Shown here: piece by piece, positions 23,752 to 34,000 of the stretch
Numbering within the stretch: the stretch's first letter is position 1
Layout of the letters: each line of letters begins with the position of its first letter
Assembly (NCBI GenBank): GCA_934045905.1
Contig: OW203773.1
Coordinates: forward strand, 17,595,246-17,659,245
Length of the DNA: 64,000 nt
DNA from: Leuctra nigra
Taxonomy: Eukaryota; Arthropoda; Insecta; Plecoptera; Leuctridae
Direction: 5' to 3'
Notes under the pieces: generated by a model
Databases searched by the model: none
Told to the model about the DNA's origin: nothing
The model's input: the letters and a program-made list of their open reading frames with translations, nothing else
Translations under genes and position numbers: made by a program

Positions 23752-24300
23752 GTGCTCGCTCATCAACGTATTACACTGAGCGTTTTCCTAGTAGATGCAA
23801 TACATTTCTCAGATGAATAAGGAAAATATGGTTAAATATTGTGTACTATTAATATAATTCTTTTATCAGTAATAACTCGAAATATCATATTTGGATTGCC
23901 GCTGTCAGATTTGTTTATTCCCTATGCCGTTATATAGGTTACTATGGCAACATTTTCTTATGCAGATTCTTACTCTTGTCTTACGTCCACATTGTTTGGA
24001 ACAAAATGGTAATTTTTACATCTTCCATGGAAACCAGATCACAAAATTCTATACCATCAAAAATAGTCCCAACCTGTACTTGGTCGTTTTCCTGACCAAG
24101 GAAAACCCTGTCAATACAAATAAAATGGTACAAGAGGGAAGAGTACGAAAGGTAATGAACTATTCTAATATTTTACTAAATATGATTTAAGATAACACTT
24201 TTAGGACTAAAGGGCAATAGCACGTAGAAATAAACATTCGGATTAGGTACTAGGAAAACGCTCAGTTTAGCTTACCAATGGTATACCGCGTTGGTGAGCG
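23752..24300. repeat. Two oppositely oriented ends of a dispersed element
   Basis: TGTGCTCGCTCATCAACG with GAGCGTTTTCCTAG ends at 23797. CTAGGAAAACGCTCAG starts at 24250, with GTTGGTGAGCGATCACCG after it. Matching ends are at 11647 and 33062-33108. This is probably one transposon family with a CTAGGAAAACGCTCAG terminus; the interiors cannot be paired confidently. Confidence 0.5.
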
Positions 24301-24626
24301 ATCACCGATACGTGCAACATCTTCCACCGAACACTATTCACTCAATAAAAGATAGCTACTACATCATTACCATGATTTTCATTGCAACTTGCAATCTATA
24401 ACACTCAAAAACCATTTGGTAGAAATATTCTTGAATTTAGATTTCGTCTGGTGAATAAAACATCTGCCATTTCTCAAATATACTCTCAAATCAAATAACG
24501 ACTCCCAACAAATAATTCGTAACTCTTGTAATTTCACACCTATTTCACTCATATTGCGTGATAGTGTACAGTGGTCGAAAGAAGACCCTGTTATTCTGCC
24601 TCTCTCCGACTCATAACATAAACATA

Positions 24627-26290
24627 TTTTTAGTGGAGTAAAGATGTCTAAAATTAGTGCATTTGTGATACCTTTCGTGAAAATTGGTACCCTTACTAAT
24701 TCGAGTATGAGGAATCCAAAAATCAATGGCACCAACCTGAGAAATTAATACTTTCTGCGTAATTAGCATAATTAGCATAATTAATAAACATAGATAATAA
24801 ATATATATAATTTTATAATATGGTCTTTATTAGTATCCATCGAAAGCTCGTCATGATTACAATCCATATAAATTATAAAATGTTAAATTTTTTCATTCAC
24901 ATAATAATTAATCGCTTAATTAATTATTTTATAAAAATCGCCATTCAACAAATGCTTAAAATGACCCTCTCAGATTTTGATAAAACTTGGTAGCATTAGT
25001 CACAAGCCCAAAGTAAAACATACGTATTTTTTGTTTTGTCCATTTATTGAGTACTTTTGGATTTTCAGGCCCTCAAATAATCAAAATTTTTGTTTCCATT
25101 CCTTCACTTGAACTGTTCTGACTTTAACGCCGTTCGAGTAAGAAGATTCGTCTTTTTTTAATTTGGTTACTCTAATCATTGGGTACTTATTATAGTATGG
25201 TCATTTAAGGGGAAAAAGTCAAAATTTTGGCTTCCAAAATGCCTATTCACAAAAACGTATTTCTTCTAATTTTCAATGCATTATGATGAAATATGGGTTA
25301 AATGTACAAAGAAAGGAATTTTGTTATCAAATCAATGGCCAATGGGTACTTAATGTAAAAACACTTTTCTGTGTTAAGGAAGGGGGGGGGGGGGGATAAA
25401 GATAAATTCAGACTCATTTCTTAACGGGGGAGAGGACGAATTTCCCAATATTCAGGGTTATTTGTAGGGTGACCAAATATCAATTATCTGTATCCTAGAA
25501 ATTACGATCGAGAGAAACAAAATGTTGACCCCCCCCCCCCCCCCCCCCCCGCAGCTCCATGTGGGTCCACGGCGCACGGTTTGCACGGAGCGCATATATG
25601 GAGATAAATATTAATTTATGAAAGAAAGGAGTAGGTGGATGCTATAAATGTACAACACACATATTACAACACAAAATACGTTTTTGTGAATGGGCATTTT
25701 GGAACCAAAATTTTGACTTTTTCCCCCTTAAATGACCGTACTATAATAAGTACCCAATAATTAGAGTAACCAAATTAAAAAAAGACGAATCTTCTTACTC
25801 GAACGGCGTTCAAGTGAAGGAATGGAAACAAAAATTTTGATTATTTGAGGGCCTGAAAATCCAAAAGTACTCAATAAATGGACAAACCAAAAAATACGTA
25901 TGTTTTATTTGGGCTTGTGACTAATGCTACCAAGTTTTATCAAAATCTGAGAAGGTCATTTTAAGCTTTTTGTTGAATGGCGATTTTTATAAAATAATTA
26001 ATTATGCGGTTAATTATTATGTGAATGAAAAAATTAAACTTTTTATGATTTATATGGATTGTAGACATGACGAGCTTTCGATGGATACTCATAAAGACCA
26101 TATTATAAAATTATATATACCTTTTTATCTATGTTTATTAATTATGCTAATTATGCTAATTACGCAGAAAGTATTAATTTCTCAGGTTGGTGCCATTGAT
26201 TTTTGGATTCCTCATACTCGAATTAGTAAGGGTACCAATTTTCACGAAAGGTATCACAAACGCACTAATTTGCCATTATATAGGACATCT
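24627..26290. repeat. Large inverted repeat, ~640-bp arms, G/C-run loop
   Basis: The left arm (about 24627-25270) and right arm (about 25670-26290) are reverse complements with few differences; for example the words AATTAGTAAGGGTACC and GGTACCCTTACTAATT mirror each other. The ~400-bp loop carries a run of about 16 G at 25382 and about 24 C at 25530. The arms contain no transposase-like frame. It could be a fold-back transposon or a palindromic duplication. Confidence 0.85.
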
Positions 26291-26654
26291 TGACTCCACT
26301 ATTTTATATGGAGCAGAGAGAGACAACCAGCACAGCTACTTTATTCCACGCTTGTTCATTAATATGCTGAATCATCCCAAAAAAAAACGTACATTAGATG
26401 TGACTTGCTCAGAGAACTTGAATATACATTATTCATAACCTGGCCCGGGTCCCAGTTATGAATAATTTATAATCATTAGTTTAAATTGGACAAATACAAT
26501 TACTAAAATTTTATTTATTTGTATACATTTCGTCGCATGTCATACATTTGCGATGGAGGAAAAAATACGAATAAAAAGTGCTCATTTCCAAAAAAAAAAA
26601 ACAGGCTTTTACTCTATGTTAGTTAGTGCGTGTTGTGTTATCGTGTGATTGACG

Positions 26655-26786
26655 ATGTTCCAGAGGGTCGTAGCGAAGGGGAACGCAAGACAAGCAGCTC
26701 CCAGTGGTCCCAAGTACAGGGAAGTGATTGATGACGAGGACCTCGAGTGCGACCCTTTTCGCGTCTTCGTCTGTTTCCTCAGGAAT
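26655..26786 (+). CDS. HMG-box protein 1, exon 1
   Basis: 44 codons from ATG 26655 to the donor GTGAGTGTG at 26787. It ends CDPFRVFVCFLRN, the first helix of the HMG box; the paralogous exon at 45109-45231 ends SDPYEVFVNWLRT at the same phase and donor. Confidence 0.85.
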
Positions 26787-29700
26787 GTGAGTGTGACAAG
26801 GAAACCGATTCCGAACCGGAGCAGATGTGAACCCTCTTTCATTCACTAGTTTTATCTTGATTTGCAAAATTAAGTTGTTGCTTAATGGTTGTTAAATGGG
26901 AATTACAATTATAATTGATGTTGATCAACTCAAATATTCAAGATTCAAATTGTCCCAGTTTTCATTTTGTTTTTGTGTGTAACTTTCATGGTTTGAAGTT
27001 AGGTTAGCTAATTATGATTTTTCATTGCCATCGCCCAAAACATCATTAGCATTTAATTGTTCTGTTAATATTTTATCTTTATACAAGGATTCCTAAAAAC
27101 GCACGGTCCGTCAAAGCATTTTTTTGAAATTTTATCTTCCCGCTAGCAATATTTCATAAAATCAGATAGTAGCGATCTATTACAGCCCAATAGACAAAAT
27201 ATTGCCTCAAACTGCAGTACTTCATGACCTCTGGTCTCAAAAAGTTAACCATTGACCACTTTAGATCGTACCAGAGGTCGTACTCCAGTGCTTGTCATTG
27301 TTCGGTCCATTCAGCTGTAATGGGTCGCTTCTTTCTGATTTTACGAAATTCTGCTAGCGTGAAGACAAAATTTCAAAAAAATGCTGTGACGGACCGTGCG
27401 ATTTTCGTTCGCTGACCAAGGCCTCTTTAAACTCTGTTTCAAATATTTGCTTCATTGCTAATGTTTTTTTTCTCAAATTGTCCAATTTCAGTTGGGAATA
27501 TAGAACAGATTCTAAACCAAGATTGCCAAGATTTCACAAATCAACTTAGAGTGTGATGTGAACTTGACGGAAGTATGTTGCAAGTGACAGAAGATGGGTT
27601 GTGCTTGTTATTCTCTCAGTACATTGCCACGCGTCATCTTCCCGGCTTCCTTGGCGAGGAACTCTTCCTGGAGGTCGCTCGTCAAATGTGGGACGAACTC
27701 CTGGACGACGAGAAGAAGCTCTATGTGGCGGCGGCGAAGAACATAGACCTGGATGAGAAGCGGAAGAGGAGGCAGGGGGAGGTGAGCACGTTGGGGCTGT
27801 GAACAGAGGGTGGGGATGGGATGGAAGAAGATAGACCTGGATGAGAAGCGAAAGAGGAGGCAGGGGGAGGTGAGCACGTTGGGGCTGTGTACAGAGGGTA
27901 GGGATGGGATGGAAGAAGATAGACCTAGATGAGAAGGGGAAGAGGAGGCAGGGGGAGGTGAGCACGTTGGGGCTGTGTACAGAGGGTGAGGATGGGATGG
28001 AGGAAGATAGACCTAGATGAGAAGGGGAAGAGGAGGCAGGGGGAGGTGAGCACGTTGGGGCTGTGTACAGAGGGTGAGGATGGGATGGAGGAAGATAGAC
28101 CTGGATGAGAAGAGGAGGAGGCAGGAGGAGGTGAGCACGTTGGGGCTGTGTACAGAGGGTGGGGATGGGATGGAGGAAGAGAAGATGAGAAGGGGAAGAG
28201 GAGGCAGGAGGAGGTGAGCACGTTGGGGCTGTGTACAGAGGGTGGGGATGGGATGGAGGAAGATAGACCTAGATGAGAAGGGGAAGAGGAGGCAGGAGGA
28301 GGTGAGCACGTTGGGGCTGTGTACAGAGGGTGAGGATGGGATGGAGGAAGATAGACCTAGATGAGAAGGGGAAGAGGAGGCAGGGGGAGGTGAGCACGTT
28401 GGGGCTGTGTACAGAGGGTGAGGATGGGATGGAGGAAGATAGACCTGGATGAGAAGAGGAGGAGGCAGGAGGAGGTGAGCACGTTGGGGCTGTGTACAGA
28501 GGGTGGGGATGGGATGGAGGAAGATAGACCTAGATGAGAAGGGGAAGAGGAGGCAGGAGGAGGTGAGCACGTTGGGGCTGTGTACAGAGGGTGGGGATGG
28601 GATGGAGGAAGATAGACCTAGATGAGAAGGGGAAGAGGAGGCAGGAGGAGGTGAGCACGTTGGGGCTGTGTACAGAGGGTGGGGATGGGATGGAGGAAGA
28701 TAGACCTAGATGAGAAGGGGGAGAGGAGGCAGGAGGAGGTGAGCACGTTGGGGCTGTGTACAGAGGGTGGGGATGGGATGGAGGAAGATAGACCTAGATG
28801 AGAAGGGGAAGAGGAGGCAGGAGGAGGTGAGCACGTTGGGGCTGTGTACAGAGGGTGGGGATGGGATGGAGGAAGATAGACCTAGATGAGAAGGGGAAGA
28901 GGAGGCAGGAGGAGGTGAGCACGTTGGGGCTGTGTACAGAGGGTGGGGATGGGATGGAGGAAGATAGACCTAGATGAGAAGGGGGAGAGGAGGCAGGAGG
29001 AGGTGAGCACGTTGGGGCTGTGTACAGAGGGTGGGGATGGGATGGAGGAAGATAGACCTAGATGAGAAGGGGAAGAGGAGGCAGGAGGAGGTGAGCACGT
29101 TGGGGCTGTGTACAGAGGGTGGGGATGGGATGGAGGAAGATAGACCTAGATGAGAAGGGGAAGAGGAGGCAGGAGGAGGTGAGCACGTTGGGGCTGTGTA
29201 CAGAGGGTGGGGATGGGATGGAGGAAGATAGACCTAGATGAGAAGGGGAAGAGGAGGCAGGAGGAGGTGAGCACGTTGGGGCTGTGTACAGAGGGTGGGG
29301 ATGGGATGGAGGAAGATAGACCTAGATGAGAAGGGGAAGAGGAGGCAGGAGGAGGTGAGCACGTTGGGGCTGTGTACAGAGGGTGGGGATAGGATGAAAC
29401 AATGTAAAAACACTTGAAATTGAGGATAGTTCTATCATGTAGTGGCTGGACTACAATAAAAAAACATATATCAACTTTTTCCTGGAGACGAGACTCATAT
29501 GGGCACCGAGTGTTGACTCACTTTTGTTTCTGAAAATGAGAAACAGCGCCATTGGTGGCATAAATTAGCAATTCTTGATATGATCCTCTCCTCATACCCT
29601 TAGTTACAGTAGTTAGTAAACATTACTCATTGTATGCATTCTTACAATAATACGCCAAATGATATTTCGCTCTGCAAAATGTATGAAGTGTAAACAATTC

Positions 29701-30179
29701 CACTGAATCTGATAAAATTATTAGTTTGCTTCTCTCTTTTACCAATTCTGAGCTGTTTTGAGTTAACTGTGAATTTTTTATCGGTTGCTATGGCCACGGC
29801 CAATGAGAGATTATAAAATTGCTGATTCTTCGCCGCACATTTTTACCGATTTATCTCGCTAGTGGCGCTGGGGGTACGAACACTCGGTGCCTATTGCATT
29901 TATAACAACTGATTTGCATCTCAACTTCAAAGAGATATCAATTTGAAATTACCACATGTGATTTTCCATACCACTGCCTTTCCACACAGAATGTATTTTC
30001 TGGGCAGCACGTTTCACCATTTTGATTAATATTTTTAGAAGGTCGAGCAGAGCGTCCGAAACAGGAAGACTACGAGCAGCGAGAAGAAGAGGAAAGAGAG
30101 TGAGAAGAAGAAGCAGATGGAGAAGAGGGAGAGAGAGCGTCAAGAGGAGAGCCGTGAAAGAAGAGGGAGGAGATATTGA
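26655..30179 (+). CDS. HMG-box protein 1, three coding exons, 144 aa
   Basis: Small nuclear chromatin protein by inference. Coding exons 26655-26786, 27620-27781 and 30039-30179 join in phase 0 at both junctions. Residues 1-32 are an unassigned start. The HMG box begins at CDPFRVFVCFLRN (residues 32-44) and continues over the intron with YIATRHLPGF, MWDELLDDEKKLYVAAAKN (67-85); the W, K/Y and A positions of the box are present. The tail (about 86-144) is Lys/Arg/Glu-rich and ends RERRGRRY. The exon 1 start is the first ATG (GACGATG), with an in-frame TTG just upstream ignored. AATAAA at 30303 is the likely poly(A) signal. Intron 2 begins with an array that repeats the 3' end of exon 2 and its donor. 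A paralogue lies downstream. Male-germline HMG proteins of insects have similar layout, but no expression evidence is available. Confidence 0.85.
27093..27406. mobile_element. MITE in HMG1 intron 1
   Basis: GCACGGTCCGTCAAAGCATT near 27101 is mirrored by AATGCTGTGACGGACCGTGC near 27381-27400, and the arms continue inward through TTTTGAAATTTT and CGCTAGCA. Non-coding. Confidence 0.75.
27620..27781 (+). CDS. HMG-box protein 1, exon 2
   Basis: 54 codons after the acceptor TTATTCTCTCAG. It carries helices 2 and 3 of the HMG box (FLEVARQMWDELLDDEKKLY) and ends KRKRRQGE before the donor GTGAGC at 27782. The last ~39 nt of the exon plus the donor are the unit that was amplified into the downstream array. 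Confidence 0.88.
27743..29391 (+). repeat. Exon-end/donor tandem array, 19 donor copies of ~88 bp
   Basis: Each unit holds the last ~39 nt of HMG1 exon 2 (ATAGACCTGGATGAGAAG...), the donor GTGAGCACG, and ~49 nt of intron ending TGTACAGAGGGTGGGGATGG. GTGAGC recurs at 27782, 27870, 27958, 28046, 28131, 28214, 28302, 28390, 28475, 28563 and then every 88 bp to 29355. Most spacings are 88 bp; three are 83 or 85 bp through small deletions. Copies after the first have lost exact exon identity by a few bases. 88 is not a multiple of three. Confidence 0.95.
29501..29892. mobile_element. Inverted-terminal element in HMG1 intron 2
   Basis: GGCACCGAGTGTT near 29501 and AACACTCGGTGCC near 29880-29892 are complementary, and internal GCGCC words are mirrored. 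The terminus resembles part of the CAGTCGGGG...CCGAGTGTT element at 17370, so this may be a diverged relative. Confidence 0.55.
30039..30179 (+). CDS. HMG-box protein 1, exon 3 (basic tail)
   Basis: 46 codons and TGA after the acceptor AATATTTTTAG. Composition is almost entirely K, R, E, S and Q, as expected for a charged nuclear tail. It aligns in position and composition with the last exon of the paralogue at 47128-47259. Confidence 0.8.
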   Translation, partial: KVEQSVRNRKTTSSEKKRKESEKKKQMEKRERERQEESRERRGRRY

Positions 30180-30302
30180 TGATGGCGACGGAGAGAGAAG
30201 AAGGAATGATGGACTGATGAACCGACTCGACGACCATTATCCTGAGAGTCAATTATCTTTTTCCGTATAATTTAGATCGAATCAAAGTTTTCATAAGGAA
30301 TC

Positions 30303-30308
30303 AATAAA
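30303..30308 (+). terminator. Poly(A) signal of HMG-box gene 1
   Basis: AATAAA 124 nt after the stop codon. Confidence 0.6.
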
Positions 30309-30560
30309 ATCATGAGTACACAACACTGAATGGAAGAAAAGTGAATTTCATTTTAATTTGTTCATCAATCTGATTTTCTTAAAACTATTTTCTTGATTCC
30401 AATTAATAGATCTCATTGTCAGCACCATCCTTTTGGCACTATTTAGAATATTTACTATTTATTTAGATGTGCTTTTTGTCGTTATTCAATCGTTTCAATG
30501 GGTATTTGCAGGCTATTATTATTAGGCTATGAACCCAAATAATATTTAATATTAATAAAG

Positions 30561-30591
30561 GTTCCGGTTCCGGTTCCGGTTCCGGTTCCTA
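30561..30591. repeat. (GGTTCC)n microsatellite
   Basis: About four to five tandem GGTTCC units between the two HMG genes. Confidence 0.85.
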
Positions 30592-30985
30592 AGACAATAA
30601 CGGTTCGTTTCGGTTTCTGTTTCAGTTCCTGATTAAAATAATAATGTAAAAAACAATACTGCAAATCGTCAATAGCGTTGTTATTATTACAATCTATTAT
30701 GCATGTTTATCCAGTTGTTAATAATAAAGATGAAATAATAAATAAATATTAGAGAACAAATATCCCGAATCTTTGAAACGGTTCACAAACATTATTATTG
30801 TTGTGTTGATTTTATTTAAATCGTGGTAAAAATATCGAGTTTTCTAATCAAGTAAAGTTGGTAATCCAAACAATTGGAATACGAAAATTAATCTATCCAC
30901 TATTACAAATGTAATTGTTATAATATATTGGGATTTTAAGCCTCTAAATACCATGGAAACCACTTGAACATCAACAAGAACAGAA

Positions 30986-31066
30986 ATGCCTTCCAAATCA
31001 TCCAGTAAAAAAGATAACCCACGACTTAGCAAGAATGGAAATGAGAATGACGGCAAAGACCAGAAG
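30986..31066 (+). CDS. HMG-box protein 2, candidate exon 1
   Basis: 27 codons from ATG 30986 to the donor GTATGTGC at 31067, phase 0, rich in K, S, N and D. I assign it to HMG2 because the next supported exon (45109) starts in phase 0 and lacks a start codon. It could instead be a separate short gene. Confidence 0.5.
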
Positions 31067-34000
31067 GTATGTGCTAACCGCTTTTACAACGTATCTGATT
31101 TTAAACATCTAATGCATAAAGAATCTTTCTGCGTCAAATCAAATCAACTCGAAAAGTCAACACGGACTGTAGTGGCTATTCATGAGGTCGCCGAGGGCGA
31201 ATAATTGTCGGGCATGCACTTCGTAAATGGGGAATAAAATTAATATGGTAAATTCTAGTTTTAACACATTTAGAGTGATGGTTGATGGAACTACTGGAGT
31301 ATTCTTCATAATAGCTCTGCGACAAATTTTAGTCTTGAAAACCCAGTAAAAAGTGTTTGATTATTTAATTCGAAAGGGGGATTAGAATTACTGTTACAAT
31401 ATCCTTCATTTTACTCATTTTATAGCTGTCAGAACACAACATCTGTTCCTTTCATCTATTCTCTATATTACATTTCTTATTTAAATAATAGTATTTTTTG
31501 AAAAACTAAACTTTCTCCCCTCCCCCAAATAAAATATTTAACTATTTTAGCGAGCGTAGCGAGCGTCACCACGGTACTCTTATGGCACTTCCTCTGTGTG
31601 TTTTTTTTTTTTTTTGTGGTCACAGCCCAGGTCTAACCGCTCAAGCAATCGATCTGAAATTTTGTACACATACTAACGTACTCTATGCGGTCCCTGGGAT
31701 CGTTTTTGAACGAGCTCCCGTGATTGGTTCAAATTGAAAAAAAAATATCTTTCGATTGGTTGCTTTGATCAATTTGAAATTTAGCAATAACATTGCAACC
31801 AACATTGTACCCAATCATAAAAAGTTTCAGCCAAATCCTCCTATTGGTTCAAATTTAAAACCATTTTTCATGTGATTTTTGACATTTAAACTAGAACAGA
31901 TTGACCGATCAACTTGAAACTTCGCGTGGTCATTGGTACTAACATTTTAGATATTTTTGCCACTTTTCAGTCTAATCTGACGTTATTTTCAAAAGTTTTG
32001 TCATTTTAAGGTGCTGCAAGCGCGAGCGATTTTGCTGCCTTTTGTAGACACTTTTTGCGATACGATTGGAGACGAAATGGGTATAGATCAAATTATTTGA
32101 AATTTTAATCGTGATTAGATAAAAGACAAACTTAGGGTTATCCCTTGGTACATTTTTAATTTTTTGTTTCGTTAATTAGTAAATATTAGTAGATTTTTGG
32201 TAAAAAATTAGCTATTTTCTTGCCTCCATGGGCGCCGTATAAGATTAAATTTCAAAAATGTGCCAAGCGATAACCCTAAGTTTGTCTTTCATCTAATCAT
32301 GATTAAAATTTGAGATCAATTGGTTAACGGGTTTGGTCTCCAATCGTATCGCAAATTTCATAGTTTTGCGCGGTTTTGTTGAATAACCGGCGCCTAATTA
32401 ACGTTGCAATAAGCAAAAATGAAAAAGTGCTACTAATATACAATCAGACTGATTATGTGAACATCCTGTAAAAGTTACACTCACTTATGAAACAATTTTT
32501 CTCTCTCAATTTTCTAAAACGGCCGAGCGCTAGTATCACCTTAAGGTCATTTTATTCCATAATCTTGAAAAATGTATACTAAATTGTCATCCCTGCCTTC
32601 TTTAAGCTTCTGTTCCAAGGCAAGGCCTGTAGAGCAGCCAAGCTATCCACAATGTACAGTAAAATGAAAGCATTTTTGAGCTAGCGCATAAAATCGGTTG
32701 CAGTACGAAGGCCAAATCCTCTAATTGGTTTAAGTTTAAATAATGTCTTCTGATTGGTCGACAATAAAAATGTTCACATTAAGTTCAAATTTTGCATGGT
32801 GATCAAGACCAACTTAATATTAAATTTTACATATTGTAAGCCCAATCAGTCAAGTATTAATTGTAAATTTACGAGTTTAGTATGGGATGTCACAAGAGAT
32901 TTCTGGAGAAGGTATGTAGGTAAGACTTCATGACACAATGGATCTGTTATTCATCCAGAGTATTAGGTATGGAGATTGAAAAATTGCAGAGAAAATCGTC
33001 TTGTGCCGTGTCGTGCATCGTTACTATGGGACTATGGGTTACAACGTTACTATGGCATCGTTGTTCTGTGCTCGCTCATCAACGCGTTACACTGAGCGTT
33101 TTCCTAGTTATATACTAAGAACTATTTGAAACTCATAAATTATTAACAAAATTGAAATATACTAATATGAAATTAAGTTTAAATGTAGTAAAAATTGCTA
33201 AAAAAAACATATAACTATGATACGGAATACATCGAAGATGTAAATTTGTGATTAATTCTCAGGAAAACTTTGTAACAGGGTCATTCTCGAAAGGTTTTAA
33301 CTTAATTTTTCGGATTAAATAGTTATGACCGGTCGCAAACCAATTCTGGAAGCACTTGCGACCAAACAAGATGGCCGATTTTTGGATTAACTTTATTACC
33401 ATTTCCGGGTGGTCATATCTAAGATAAGACCGAAAAAAATGGCGTCATTTTGAAGTGAAGCGAAACACGGACAGTCATTTTACCTCTTTTATCAACTTGT
33501 GTGGCGAGAAAGTGTTTTTAACTCAACGAAATAAGAATAATATTGTTCCCCGCGAATGTTCAAATATACCGCGCAAACATGGGTCGAACTAGAAAATCGA
33601 TAGCTACGACCTAACCTAACCTTCCGTCCGTATGTGTTGTTTTCGTGTTGTTATTGTTTCGTTTTAACCTAATAGATTACTGAATACCAATGCCACCTTT
33701 CCAGAACATTGCCTTCTGTGTTGTGTGTGACCCAGACGATGAAGAGATTAAAGGACTTCCGCGTATGACAGCTAGTAGGTACCTACCTACATAGGTATTT
33801 GAGTGAAAGTTTCGCCGGTGCACAGTACTGGCCAAGCCGGGCCAAGACTTGTACATTTTAACCTCCAAACTCGCAAGTTTTAATGCACTAGCACAAGAAA
33901 TCAGCTCTTATTGGCATGTATTTCGCGACTGGTGGTTTTCAGTGGCTAGTGAGTGACGATTGAAATGTTATCGTAGCCTGCAATGTGTCGAATCATCACC

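Noticed and set aside
27546..28570. Minus-strand Pro/Ser-rich frames
   Set aside because: Antisense reading of the HMG1 donor array.
33608..33623. CCTAACCTAACC as insect telomeric repeat
   Set aside because: Only two to three units; too short to be more than chance in AT-rich insect DNA.
33690..33794. 34-codon frame MPPFQNIAFCVVCDPDD
   Set aside because: Good start context, but no donor, homology or partner exon that I can support.
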